A stretch of DNA of 64,000 nucleotides. Origin: Actinomycetota bacterium. GTDB lineage: Bacteria; Actinomycetota; Actinomycetes; Propionibacteriales; Propionibacteriaceae. The position numbers were made by a program, and so were the translations under genes. The number at the start of each line of letters is the position of its first letter. Positions within the stretch are counted from its first letter, which is position 1. The notes beneath the pieces were generated by a model, which saw nothing but the letters and a program-made list of their open reading frames with translations, had not been told where the DNA came from and did not search any database. Shown here in pieces: positions 44,369-53,002 of the stretch. The stretch covers positions 44,697 through 108,696 of the forward strand of contig JAIUOR010000015.1 of NCBI GenBank assembly GCA_020161795.1, read 5' to 3'.

Positions 44369-45169
44369 TTGACAACGAGGCAAGTCTGGCGGCCGCTGGC
44401 CGTCACCGTGTCCGCCGTGGTGATGGTGATCGGGACGCTGGCCGGGTTCGGCCTGCTCGGCACCCGGGTGGAGGAGTCATCCGGTGGCGCCTTCGCGGCG
44501 GACGCGACGCTGCTCACCCCGGCCACGCCGGCATTCTCCGTCTGGTCGCTGATCTACATCGGCCTGCTGGGCTACGTGATCTGGCAGTGGCGCACCCTCG
44601 ACAGCCCACGGGCAGCCCGGATCGCCTGGCCGGCCGCGGCCTCGATGCTGCTCAACGCACTCTGGCTCGGCGTCACCCAACTCGGCTGGCTGTGGCCGAG
44701 TGTCGTGGTGATCCTCGTCCTGGCGGTCGTCCTGGGAGTACTGGTGCGGCGGCTGGGAGAGACCCCGCCCAGGTCCCGGATCGAAGCGGTGGTTGTCGAC
44801 GGAACGTTCGGGGTCTACCTCGGCTGGGTAAGTGTGGCGAGTGTGGCGAACATCACCGCGGTGCTGGTGGACGCCGGGGTCGACCCCGGCGCCCCCTGGG
44901 CCGAGGTGCTCGCGGCGGTGGTGCTGGTGGTCGCGGCGCTGCTGGGAGTCGGCTACGCGGTGCGGCTGGGTGGCCGCTGGGCGATCGCCGCCGCCATGGT
45001 CTGGGCGCTGGCGTGGATCGCGGTGGGACGTCTCGCCGGCCCGCTGTACTCGACGCCCACCGCGATCGCGGCGGCTCTGGCCGCAGTGGCGATCCTCGCC
45101 GCCACCGCCATCCTCCGCCGGGGCGACCACGCAGCCACCTCCGAGCGATTGGGGGCCGGCCATGGCTGA
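44369..45169 (+). CDS. TspO/MBR family tryptophan-rich sensory protein
   Basis: A 266-residue membrane protein with about seven hydrophobic segments. The N-terminal part has the TspO-like ATPAFSVWSLIYIGLLGYVIWQW, ALWLGVTQLGWLWPSVVVIL and VYLGWVSVASVANITAVLV blocks. It is longer than classical TspO (about 160 residues), with extra C-terminal helices. TspO proteins bind porphyrins and influence carotenoid gene expression in some bacteria. I chose TTG at 44369 because GGGAG lies about 7 nt upstream. It overlaps idi by 8 nt and is the first gene of the carotenoid operon. Confidence 0.8.
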   Translation: MTTRQVWRPLAVTVSAVVMVIGTLAGFGLLGTRVEESSGGAFAADATLLTPATPAFSVWSLIYIGLLGYVIWQWRTLDSPRAARIAWPAAASMLLNALWLGVTQLGWLWPSVVVILVLAVVLGVLVRRLGETPPRSRIEAVVVDGTFGVYLGWVSVASVANITAVLVDAGVDPGAPWAEVLAAVVLVVAALLGVGYAVRLGGRWAIAAAMVWALAWIAVGRLAGPLYSTPTAIAAALAAVAILAATAILRRGDHAATSERLGAGHG

Positions 45170-45704
45170 TCAGGTGGTGCTGCTCGACGCATCCGGTCAG
45201 CCCTGTGGGACGGCGGACCGCGACAGCGTCCATCACCGTGACACCCCCTACCACCTGGCGTTCTCCAGCTACCTGTTCGACGACCGCGGACGGGTGCTGC
45301 TCACCCGGCGGGCACTCGGGAAGGCGACCTGGCCGGGGGTATGGACGAACAGCTGCTGCGGCCACCCGCGGCCCGGTGAGGCGCCGCGCGACGCCGTGAT
45401 CCGGCGGGTGACGCACGAACTCGGCCATCCGCCGACCGGCCTACGGCTGGTGCTGGCATCGTTCGGCTACCGCGCGGTCGACGCGGGCGGCATGGTCGAA
45501 CACGAACTCTGCCCGGTGTGGGTGGGACGGTTCGACCCGACCCGGCTGGTGGCCGACCCCGCCGAGGTGATGGATGCAGCCTGGGTGGAATGGCCGGCGC
45601 TGGGGCGGATGGTCGCCGAGGCGCCGCAGTTGCTCAGCCCGTGGGCGGTACTGCAGGTGCCGTTGCTGGCCTCAGCCCTGGCAGCCGAGGAGGGCGTGGC
45701 GTGA
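45162..45704 (+). CDS. idi: Isopentenyl-diphosphate delta-isomerase, type I
   Basis: A 180-residue Nudix-type isomerase: YHLAFSSYLFDDRGRVLLTRRALGKATWPGVWTNSCCGHPRPGE carries the catalytic Cys (in NSCCGHP), the metal His residues and the modified Nudix box DAVIRRVTHELG. The second catalytic Glu lies in EHELCPVWVG. It interconverts IPP and DMAPP, feeding prenyl chain synthesis. It overlaps tspO by 8 nt and crtE by 4 nt. Confidence 0.96.
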   Translation: MADQVVLLDASGQPCGTADRDSVHHRDTPYHLAFSSYLFDDRGRVLLTRRALGKATWPGVWTNSCCGHPRPGEAPRDAVIRRVTHELGHPPTGLRLVLASFGYRAVDAGGMVEHELCPVWVGRFDPTRLVADPAEVMDAAWVEWPALGRMVAEAPQLLSPWAVLQVPLLASALAAEEGVA

Positions 45705-46843
45705 CCGCATCCACCCCTCACCACTCCCTGCCGGCCGGCCCACTCGAACTGGCTCCCGACCACCAGGAGGCCAGCGACCGCCACACCGTGGACGCGGTGC
45801 TGGCGCTGGTGGCGGAGACCCTGGCCGAGCTCAGCCGGCAGTGGGAGGTGCTCGCCAGCGCCATCGTGCCCAGGCACGGAGTGCTGCACACCGACTCCAT
45901 CCTCGAACTGGTGCGCAGCTTCGCCGGAACCACCGGCAAGCTGCTGCGTCCCCGGATGGCGCACTGGGGCTGGGTCGCTGCCGGTGGCCCCGACCACGGC
46001 CGCGGGCGCGGCGACCTGATCCGGATCGGAGCCGCGCTGGAACTGCTGCACTGCTTCGCACTGGTGCACGACGACGTGATGGACGCTTCCAACACCCGCC
46101 GCGGGCACCCCTCGGTGCATGCGCTGGCGTACGCCCAGCATCGCGAGCACGGCGGGCTGGGCGACCCGCAGCGCTACGCCGAGAACATCGCGATCCTGGT
46201 CGGCGACCTGCTGCACAGCGAGGCCGACCTGCTGGTCGGCAGCCTGCCGGTCCCGCTGCGCGAGGCCTGGCGCACCATGGCCATCGAGCTGATGATGGGC
46301 CAGGGCAGGGATCTGGTCGGTGCCGCCAACGGCCGCCGCGACCTGCAGCACGCCCAGGAGGTCGCCCGCGCCAAATCCGGCGCCTACACCGTGTGGCGGC
46401 CGCTGCAACTGGGCGCGCTGGCCGCCGGCGGCGGGCCCGACCTGCTCGCCGTCCTGCACGAGTACGGCCAGCACGCCGGCCAGGCGTTCGCGCTGCGCGA
46501 CGACCTGCTGGGGGTGCTCGGCGACCCCGCCCGCACCGGCAAGCCGGTCGGCGACGACCTGGTGGCCGGCAAGCCGACCGTCCTGCTCGCGCTCGCCGAG
46601 CAGCGGTTCAGCCCGGCCTGGCGGCTTGAGCTGCGCCGGATCGGCAGCGGCACCGTCACGGCCGACGACATCGCGCGCCTCTGCGCCGAACTGGAGCGTT
46701 CCGGGGTGATCCGGGAGGTCGAGCAGCTGATCACCGCCGCCGTCCTGGCCGCCGAACGAGCGCTGGCGTCCCCGCTGGTGGATCACCGGGCCGCGGACGG
46801 ACTGCGCCGGCTGGCCGGTCAACTGGCCTGGCGGGAATCGTGA
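45701..46843 (+). CDS. crtE: Geranylgeranyl diphosphate synthase
   Basis: A 380-residue trans-prenyltransferase. The first Asp-rich motif is in LELLHCFALVHDDVMDASNTRRGHPSVH (DDVMD), and the second in FALRDDLLGVLGDPARTGKPVGDDLVAGKPT. GTTGKLLRPRM carries the Lys/Arg diphosphate ligands. It extends FPP or DMAPP to GGPP, the C20 precursor of phytoene. The GTG start overlaps the idi stop (GTGA), and its own stop overlaps crtI in the same way. Confidence 0.94.
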   Translation: MTASTPHHSLPAGPLELAPDHQEASDRHTVDAVLALVAETLAELSRQWEVLASAIVPRHGVLHTDSILELVRSFAGTTGKLLRPRMAHWGWVAAGGPDHGRGRGDLIRIGAALELLHCFALVHDDVMDASNTRRGHPSVHALAYAQHREHGGLGDPQRYAENIAILVGDLLHSEADLLVGSLPVPLREAWRTMAIELMMGQGRDLVGAANGRRDLQHAQEVARAKSGAYTVWRPLQLGALAAGGGPDLLAVLHEYGQHAGQAFALRDDLLGVLGDPARTGKPVGDDLVAGKPTVLLALAEQRFSPAWRLELRRIGSGTVTADDIARLCAELERSGVIREVEQLITAAVLAAERALASPLVDHRAADGLRRLAGQLAWRES

Positions 46844-48312
46844 GCCGGGTCATCGTGGTCGGCGCGGGGCTGGCGGGCCTCAGCGCCGCCTGCCACCTGC
46901 TCGCCGACGGCCATGACGTCACGGTCGTCGAGCGGGAGGCCGGCCCCGGCGGCTGCAACGGCGTGCTGCGAGCCGACGGGTTCACCTTCGACACCGGCCC
47001 CACCGTGCTCACCATGCCCGGGTTGCTGCAACGGCCGCTGCAGCGGGTCGGCGGCAGCCTGGACGCCCTGCAACTGCGCCGGCTCGACCCCGGCTACCGC
47101 GCCTTCTTCGCCGACGGCTCCCGGATCGACGTCCGTGATTCGGTGCCGGCGATGACCGGTGAGATCGCCGAACGGGTCTCGGACGCGGACGCCGCCGCCT
47201 TCACCGGGTTCGTCGACTGGCTGCAGGAGCTGTACGAGGTTGAGCTGCCACACTTCATCGAGCGGAACTTCGACAGCCCGCTCGACCTGCTGGCCCGTCC
47301 CGGCGCAGCGGCCCGGCTGATCCGGCTGGGCGGCTTCGGCCGGCTGGGCCCGACCGTCCGGCGCCGCTTCGCCGACGATCGGCTGGTGCGGTTGTTCACC
47401 TTCCAGGCGATGTACGCCGGACTTGCGCCGGACGAGGCACTGGCGCTGTACGCAGTGATCACCTACATGGACTCGATCAGCGGGGTGTGGTTCCCGGCGC
47501 AGGGCATGCACGCCGTCCCGGTCGCGCTCGCCGCCGCCCTGGAGACGGCCGGTGCCCAACTGCGGTACCGCAGCCCGGCCGAGCGCCTGCTCACCGACGG
47601 CCAGGGCCGGGTGGCCGGGGTACAGGTGGCCGGCGAGAAGCTGGCCGCCGACGCGGTGGTGCTGGCCGGCGACCTGCCGTCCGCCTACCGGGAGCTGCTG
47701 CCCGACCTCAGGCCGCCACGAGCGGCGCGGAGCGGCAGCTACTCGCCCTCGGCGGTGGTCTGGCACCTCGGCGTCCGCGGCCGGCCACCGCACGAAGCGG
47801 CGCACCACAACATCCACTTCGGGCGGTCCTGGCAGGAGGCGTTCGGGCAACTGATCAAGCGCAAGGAGCTGATGGCCGATCCGTCGCGGATGGTGACGGT
47901 CCCCAGCCTGGACGCTCCCGGAATGGCCCCGGACGGGCACAGCGTGCTGTACGTGCTGGAGCCGGTGCCCAACCTGGCCGCCGGCCTGGACTGGGCGGTC
48001 GAGGGCCCCGCGCTGCGGGAGCGGCTGCTGAGCTTCCTCGACGCTCAGGGATACCCGACCCAGATCGTCACCGAGACCCTGGTGACCCCCGCCGACTGGG
48101 CCGCCCGCGGAATGACCGCCGGGACGCCGTTCAGCCTGGCGCACAGGTTCGCCCAGACCGGCCCGTTCCGTCCGCCGAACCTCGAACGGCGCCGCCCGGG
48201 GGTGTTCTTCGCCGGCGCCGGCACCACGCCCGGGGTGGGCATCCCGATGGTGCTGATCAGCGGCGAACTGGCCGCCCGCCGCGTCCACGACTACCTCGGA
48301 GGCCAACGATGA
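46840..48312 (+). CDS. crtI: Phytoene desaturase
   Basis: A 490-residue FAD-dependent CrtI-type desaturase. The N-terminal dinucleotide fold is VIVVGAGLAGLSAACHLLADGHDVTVVER, followed by GFTFDTGPTVLTMP. The C-terminal block is FFAGAGTTPGVGIPMVLISGELAARRV, the CrtI signature. It introduces four double bonds to turn phytoene into lycopene. It starts with GTG at 46840 and overlaps crtB by ATGA at 48309-48312. Confidence 0.95.
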   Translation: MSRVIVVGAGLAGLSAACHLLADGHDVTVVEREAGPGGCNGVLRADGFTFDTGPTVLTMPGLLQRPLQRVGGSLDALQLRRLDPGYRAFFADGSRIDVRDSVPAMTGEIAERVSDADAAAFTGFVDWLQELYEVELPHFIERNFDSPLDLLARPGAAARLIRLGGFGRLGPTVRRRFADDRLVRLFTFQAMYAGLAPDEALALYAVITYMDSISGVWFPAQGMHAVPVALAAALETAGAQLRYRSPAERLLTDGQGRVAGVQVAGEKLAADAVVLAGDLPSAYRELLPDLRPPRAARSGSYSPSAVVWHLGVRGRPPHEAAHHNIHFGRSWQEAFGQLIKRKELMADPSRMVTVPSLDAPGMAPDGHSVLYVLEPVPNLAAGLDWAVEGPALRERLLSFLDAQGYPTQIVTETLVTPADWAARGMTAGTPFSLAHRFAQTGPFRPPNLERRRPGVFFAGAGTTPGVGIPMVLISGELAARRVHDYLGGQR

Positions 48313-49319
48313 CCGACTCCCGACCTGCTCTCGCCCGCTCCGATCCCACTGCCGGCCGCGTCCGGCATGACGGCACGCCTCCCGGCCCGGGCCAGTCGCC
48401 ACCCGCCGGAAGCGCCCGCCGCCCGCCGGATCCGGTGCTGGCCCGCGGCTACGCCGAATGCGCCCGGCTCACCCGTGCCCACGGCACCACCTACTACTGG
48501 GGCGCGCTGCTGCTGCCGCGATCGCAGCGCCGCCACGTCCATGCCGTCTACGCGCTCTGCCGGCTGGCTGACGACATCGTGGACGCCCCCGGCGCCACGA
48601 TCGGCGACACCGCCGCGACCCGGCTGTCGTTGGCCGCGTTCCGGGCGCGGTTCGCGCTCGCGCTGGCCGGCGAGCCGATGCCCGGCGACGACGTCCTGGC
48701 CGCGGTCGCGCACACCGTGGCCGCCTGCGGCATCGAGCCGGAGTGCTTCGAACGGTTCTTCGAGGCGATGGCGATGGATCTGGAGGTGACCCGCTACGAG
48801 ACCTTCGACGATCTCTGCGGCTACATGGAGGGCTCCGCGGCGGTGATCGGGGAGATGATGCTGCCGGTGCTCCGACCGCTCTCGCCGGCCGCCTTCGAGC
48901 CGGCACGGGCGCTCGGGCTCGCCTTCCAGCTCACCAACTTCCTGCGCGACGTCGGGGAGGACCTCGACCGCGGCCGGGTGTACCTGCCGCAGGCCGACCT
49001 GCGCGAGTTCGGCGCCGACCCCGCCCGCCGGGTGGTGGACGAACCGTGGCGGGCGGTGATGCGCTTCGAGATCGAACGCGCCCGCCGGTTGTACCGGCAG
49101 GCCGAGGCGGGGATACCGGAACTGCCGCCGGCCTCGGCGCGCTGTGTGGCCACCGCCCACCGGCTCTACTCGGCCATCCTGGCCCGGATCGAGGCCCGCG
49201 ACTACGACGTCTTCACCGGACGGGCCCGCGTCCCCACCCCCGCGAAGGCCGCGACCGCCGCGGTGGCGCTGCTGCGGAACCCCCGGCGCGCGGCGGCCAC
49301 GGCGATGGCGGGAGGCTGA
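48309..49319 (+). CDS. crtB: Phytoene synthase
   Basis: A 336-residue squalene/phytoene synthase family enzyme. The two Asp-rich motifs are in VYALCRLADDIVDAPG and LTNFLRDVGEDLDRGRVYLP, and FERFFEAMAMDLEVTRYETFDDLCGYMEGSAAVIGEMMLP lies between them. It joins two GGPP molecules head to head. The first 40 residues are an unusual Pro/Ser/Arg-rich extension before the domain starts at LARGYAECARLTRAHG; an internal start is possible. Confidence 0.95.
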   Translation: MTDSRPALARSDPTAGRVRHDGTPPGPGQSPPAGSARRPPDPVLARGYAECARLTRAHGTTYYWGALLLPRSQRRHVHAVYALCRLADDIVDAPGATIGDTAATRLSLAAFRARFALALAGEPMPGDDVLAAVAHTVAACGIEPECFERFFEAMAMDLEVTRYETFDDLCGYMEGSAAVIGEMMLPVLRPLSPAAFEPARALGLAFQLTNFLRDVGEDLDRGRVYLPQADLREFGADPARRVVDEPWRAVMRFEIERARRLYRQAEAGIPELPPASARCVATAHRLYSAILARIEARDYDVFTGRARVPTPAKAATAAVALLRNPRRAAATAMAGG

Positions 49320-49320
49320 G

Positions 49321-49836
49321 GTGGACCGGTTCCAATACCTCGCCCTGATGGCGGGCTGCCTGCTGGTCACGCTGCCACTGGAGTTCTGGCTGGCCGCCCG
49401 GGTCTACCGCCGGCCGCGCCGGCTGCTGCTGGCGGTGGTGCCGGTCGCAGCTGCGTTCATCGCCTGGGATCTGTTCGCGATCCGGCGCGACCACTGGACG
49501 TTCTCCCCGCGGTACACCACCGGCGTCCTGCTGCCCGGCGGCATCCCGCTGGAGGAGGTCGTCTTCTTCCTCGTCATCCCGATCTGCGGACTGCTCACCT
49601 ATGAGGCGGTCGGAACGGTGCTGCGAGCGTCCGGTCGCGACGCCTCGTCAAGCTCGGGGCGGGCCGAGCCCGGCCGCCGGGATGCGCGGGGGACCGACCC
49701 TTCATCCGGTCGCCAAGTCCGGGGCGGATCGAGTCCGGGGCAAGCCGAGCCCACCCCGCGGGAGCGGCCCCGTCCGGTTGCCAGGCCCGGCGAGATCGGG
49801 GACCCGCCGCAGCGGCAGGAGGAGCAGGATGCCTGA
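49321..49836 (+). CDS. crtYc: Lycopene beta-cyclase subunit CrtYc, with long disordered tail
   Basis: A small membrane protein of the heterodimeric lycopene cyclase family (TIGR03462-like). It has three helices, the first two ending near VVPVAAAFIAWDLFAIRRDHWTFSP, and the conserved GGIPLEEVVFFLVIPICGLLTYE (near residue 80). The recognisable domain ends by about residue 105. The remaining 65 residues are Gly/Pro/Arg/Ser-rich and look disordered, an oddity since CrtYc proteins are normally about 100-125 residues. With CrtYd it closes the beta rings of lycopene. It starts with GTG 2 nt after crtB and overlaps crtYd by 8 nt. Confidence 0.88.
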   Translation: MDRFQYLALMAGCLLVTLPLEFWLAARVYRRPRRLLLAVVPVAAAFIAWDLFAIRRDHWTFSPRYTTGVLLPGGIPLEEVVFFLVIPICGLLTYEAVGTVLRASGRDASSSSGRAEPGRRDARGTDPSSGRQVRGGSSPGQAEPTPRERPRPVARPGEIGDPPQRQEEQDA

Positions 49837-50149
49837 GTACACCGTGGGGACGCTGCTGGCGGTCGTGGTGGTCGTGCTGGTCGAATTGCTCTGGGCGCGC
49901 ACCGGGATCTTCCGGAAGGCGCAGTACTGGATCGCGCTGGGGATCATGGTCGCCTTCCAGGTGCTGGTGGACGGCTGGCTGACCAAGCTCTCCGATCCGA
50001 TCGTCAGCTACCACCCCGAGCAGTTCTCCCAGCTCAGGTTCCCCTGGGACATCCCGATCGAGGACTTCGGGTTCGGCTTCGCCCTGATCACCGCGAGTCT
50101 GATCGTCTGGGAGGTCGCCGGGCGCCGTGAGGCCCGGAGCGCGTCGTGA
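49829..50149 (+). CDS. crtYd: Lycopene beta-cyclase subunit CrtYd
   Basis: A 106-residue protein with three hydrophobic helices, KAQYWIALGIMVAFQVLVDGWLTKL, and the diagnostic PWDIPIEDFGFGFALITASLIVWE. It is the second half of the heterodimeric cyclase. GGAGGAG precedes the ATG at 49829. The related CrtYe/CrtYf pair makes C50 epsilon or decaprenoxanthin rings, but no lycopene elongase (CrtEb) is present here while crtU is, so beta-cyclisation is the better reading. Confidence 0.87.
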   Translation: MPEYTVGTLLAVVVVVLVELLWARTGIFRKAQYWIALGIMVAFQVLVDGWLTKLSDPIVSYHPEQFSQLRFPWDIPIEDFGFGFALITASLIVWEVAGRREARSAS

Positions 50150-51690
50150 AGCCCTGGCGTCCCGGACGCGACCCTAGCGCGGTCCGGATCGACCCGCCGT
50201 CCCCCGACGGACGAGGCCCGGGACGCGGGGACGGTTCCGGTGTCCCGCCCGGTCGGGGTGGGAATCGCCGGGTCGAGGGCAGGATGCCGCGAGTGGTGGT
50301 GGTGGGCGGCGGCATCGCCGGGCTGGCGGCCGCCACCGGGCTGGCCGAACGCGGCGTCGCTGTCACCCTGCTGGAAGCCCGGCCACAGCTCGGCGGCCGG
50401 GTGCGGGCGTGGCCGGTGGGGGACGGCGAGCGCAGCATGAGCCGCGGCTTCCACGCCTTCTTCCGGCAGTACTACAACCTGCGCGCGCTGCTGCGCCGCG
50501 CCGATCCGGCGCTGGAACGGCTGGTTCTCGTCCCCGACTACCCGCTGAAGCTGGCCGGCGGCCCGACCGACTCCTTCGCGCGGATCCCTCGCACCCCGCC
50601 GTGGAGCATCCTCGGCTTCGTCGCGACCAGCCCGACCTTCCGGCTCCGCGACCTCGCGCGGGTGGACGCCCGCGCCGCCTTCGATCTGCTGCGGGTGGAC
50701 TTCCCACGCACCTACCGCGACCTGGACCGGGTGAGCGCCGCGGAGGTGCTCGACCGGCTCCGGTTCCCGGCCCAGGCCCGTCACCTGGCCCTGGAGGTGT
50801 TCGCCCGCAGCTTCTTCGCCGACCCGCGGGAATTCTCCGGCGGCGAACTGCTGGCGATGTTCCACACCTATTTCCTCGGCGGCGCCGAAGGGCTGCTGTT
50901 CGACGTCCCCGACGACGACTACGACACCGCGCTCTGGGCGCCGCTCGGGCGCTACCTGGCCGGCCTGGGAGTGGACGTCCGCACGGGTGTGCGGGCGGAC
51001 GTCCTGCTGCCCGACGGCGACGGCATCCGGGTCGTCCACCGGACCGGGGAAGAGCGGGCCGACGCCGTCGTCCTCGCCCTCGACACCGTCGCCCTGCAGC
51101 AGGTGGTGGCGGATTCGGCGTGGTTGGGGGACTCCGGCTGGCGTGACCGGATCGCCCGGCTGCGGGTGGCACCGGCGTTCGCGGTCGGACGCCGCTGGCT
51201 GGGCCGGCCACAGCCGGCGCTGCCGGCCTTCCTCGGCACCAGCGGCTACGGACCGCTGGACAACCTCTCCCGGCTCGACGCCTTCGAAGCCGGTGCCGCA
51301 GGCTGGGCGACCCGGCACGGCGGCGCGGTGATCGAAGTGCACGGCTACGCGTTGACCGATCTCAACCCCGGCACCCGTACCCGGCTCTGGACCGAGGCCG
51401 AGCGGGTCGCCCCGTCCCTGGTGGGGGCTCCCGTGCTCGGTGAGGAATGGCTGGTCGAGCGGGACTGCCCGCTGGTCGACACCAGTCCCTGGGCGGACCG
51501 ACCCACGGTCGCCACCCCCGATCCCCGAGTGGTGCTGGCCGGCGATCTGCTTCGCTGCGATCTTCCGATCGCGCTGATGGAACGCGCGGCCACCACCGGC
51601 TGGCAGGCCGCCAATCAGCTGGTCACCGGGTGGGGATGCCGCGGCCACACCCTGTGGTCCCCGCCCACGAAGGGTTTGCTGGCCAGGTGA
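50146..51690 (+). CDS. crtU: Isorenieratene synthase (beta-carotene desaturase/methyltransferase)
   Basis: A 514-residue FAD-dependent protein. The FAD fold is VVVVGGGIAGLAAATGLAERGVAVTLLEA, followed by MSRGFHAFFRQYYNLRALLRRADP, ARSFFADPREFSGGELLAMFHTYFLGG and GLLFDVPDDDYDTALWAPLGRYL. I recognise these blocks from actinobacterial CrtU proteins, which aromatise the beta ring of beta-carotene with methyl migration to isorenieratene. The GTG at 50146 overlaps crtYd (GTGA) and adds 46 low-complexity residues before the FAD fold; ATG at 50284, after GAGGG, is the alternative. Confidence 0.88.
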   Translation: MKPWRPGRDPSAVRIDPPSPDGRGPGRGDGSGVPPGRGGNRRVEGRMPRVVVVGGGIAGLAAATGLAERGVAVTLLEARPQLGGRVRAWPVGDGERSMSRGFHAFFRQYYNLRALLRRADPALERLVLVPDYPLKLAGGPTDSFARIPRTPPWSILGFVATSPTFRLRDLARVDARAAFDLLRVDFPRTYRDLDRVSAAEVLDRLRFPAQARHLALEVFARSFFADPREFSGGELLAMFHTYFLGGAEGLLFDVPDDDYDTALWAPLGRYLAGLGVDVRTGVRADVLLPDGDGIRVVHRTGEERADAVVLALDTVALQQVVADSAWLGDSGWRDRIARLRVAPAFAVGRRWLGRPQPALPAFLGTSGYGPLDNLSRLDAFEAGAAGWATRHGGAVIEVHGYALTDLNPGTRTRLWTEAERVAPSLVGAPVLGEEWLVERDCPLVDTSPWADRPTVATPDPRVVLAGDLLRCDLPIALMERAATTGWQAANQLVTGWGCRGHTLWSPPTKGLLAR

Positions 51691-51843
51691 AGGGAGAGGG
51701 TGGCTCCCCGGCCAGGCATCAGCCGACCGCCCGCGGTGGGTGGCCGTCGATCCGGACGCCGGAGCGCTCGGTTCGCTGCTAACGTTTCAGGTGTCGATCT
51801 CGCCGTGACTTCGACATGATCCGGTGCACATCCGAATATCGGA

Positions 51844-51869
51844 CCCTCGGGCACCGCCGAGGGGGTTTC
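51844..51869 (+). other. Hairpin with short T-run just upstream of the PAS/ANTAR gene
   Basis: CCCTCGG-GCACCG-CCGAGGG (51844-51863) forms a 7-bp stem with a 6-nt loop, followed by GGTTT. It ends three nt before the ATG at 51872. It could be a weak terminator or attenuator or could block ribosome access. Confidence 0.4.
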
Positions 51870-51871
51870 CC

Positions 51872-53002
51872 ATGTCCTTGGATCCGGTTGCCGGTCCGGC
51901 GCCAGGCCTTCACGACCAGTCAGGTGGTCTCACGATGGACCCGATGTCCGAGGGCTCCGGTGTTGCCGACCGTGCCGCCACCCTGATCGCCGCCCAGGGC
52001 CACGCCGATTCGGTCGACGCCGCCTGGCGGCAGGCGGTCATCCGCTCGATCCGCGACGGCCTGGTCATCTTCGACTCGGCGGGCCTGGTACTGGAGATGA
52101 ACCAGGCGTTCAGCGATCTGTTGGGTTACCGGTTGGAGGACGGTCCGTTCCGTCCGCCGTATCCCTGGTGGCCCACCGAGGCCGAGGATCCCGCCGCGCT
52201 GGCCGAGATCCGGTCCGCCTATCAGAGCATCCTCAGCGGTGACTCGGTGGAGCGCGAACTGCGGGTCTACCGGCGGGACCGGCGGCCGATCTGGGTGCTG
52301 TCGGGCGGTGCCACCGTCCACCACCAGGCGATCGGCACCACCCACCTGCGGACGATGCGGGACATCACTCGTGCCCGCGAAGCCCGCGAACGCCGAGCCG
52401 CTGCCGCCGCGGTGAGCCGGGGCCTGGCCACCGCTGAGGATCTCGCCGATCTCATCGCGATCGCCGAACATGGCTTCGCGCTGCTGTTCGACGGCGACTG
52501 CACCATCCGGCTGGACGACGGAGACGGCGGTCGCCGGTGGTTCAGCGCGGCCGACACGGGAACCCTCGACCAGCTGCCCGCGGCGGTCCGGGCGGGGCTG
52601 GACGGCGAACCGAGCCCCGATACCACCAGCCTGCGGCCAGGCATCCTGCTGGTGCCGCCCACCTCGGACGTCGACTCCCGGGCCTGGATCCAGTTCCCGC
52701 GGTCGCGCCGGATCAGCGTGGAGGAGATGATCGCCGCCGATCTGCTCGCAGCGGCGTTCGCGGCAGCTCTGCTCCGCGTCCTGACAGTTCAGGAGGCGGC
52801 CGACCGGGAGGCGAACCTGAAGCACGCGGTGGAGAGCCACCGGCTGATCGGACAGGCCACCGGGATCCTGGTGGAGCGGCACCGGCTGCTGCCGGGGGAG
52901 GCATTCGAGCGGCTGCGCCACGCCAGCCAGCAGCGCAATCTCAAGCTGCGAGAGCTCGCCGCTCGGGTGATCGAGACGGGTGCCGAGCCGGAAGGTGCCT
53001 GA
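51872..53002 (+). CDS. PAS-domain ANTAR antiterminator-type regulator
   Basis: A 376-residue protein. A PAS domain (about residues 48-155) contains VIFDSAGLVLEMNQAFSDLLGYRLED and ends in TTHLRTMRDITRARE. A GAF-like region follows (about 175-290). The C-terminal ANTAR domain (about 312-367) reads AVESHRLIGQATGILVERH, AFERLRHASQQRNLKLRELAARVI. ANTAR domains bind paired RNA hairpins and prevent termination. The sensor ligand is unknown. Starts at 51824 and 51935 are also in frame. No neighbour is an obvious target. Confidence 0.88.
   Translation: MSLDPVAGPAPGLHDQSGGLTMDPMSEGSGVADRAATLIAAQGHADSVDAAWRQAVIRSIRDGLVIFDSAGLVLEMNQAFSDLLGYRLEDGPFRPPYPWWPTEAEDPAALAEIRSAYQSILSGDSVERELRVYRRDRRPIWVLSGGATVHHQAIGTTHLRTMRDITRAREARERRAAAAAVSRGLATAEDLADLIAIAEHGFALLFDGDCTIRLDDGDGGRRWFSAADTGTLDQLPAAVRAGLDGEPSPDTTSLRPGILLVPPTSDVDSRAWIQFPRSRRISVEEMIAADLLAAAFAAALLRVLTVQEAADREANLKHAVESHRLIGQATGILVERHRLLPGEAFERLRHASQQRNLKLRELAARVIETGAEPEGA

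Noticed and set aside
49829..50149. C50 carotenoid cyclase (CrtYf) and decaprenoxanthin-type pathway
   Set aside because: There is no lycopene elongase (CrtEb-like prenyltransferase) in the operon, and the last gene matches CrtU. The beta-cyclase plus aromatisation route fits all genes.
51844..51863. Canonical ANTAR target hairpin
   Set aside because: The loop is six bases, but its first and fourth bases are G and C, not the A and G expected, and no second paired hairpin follows.
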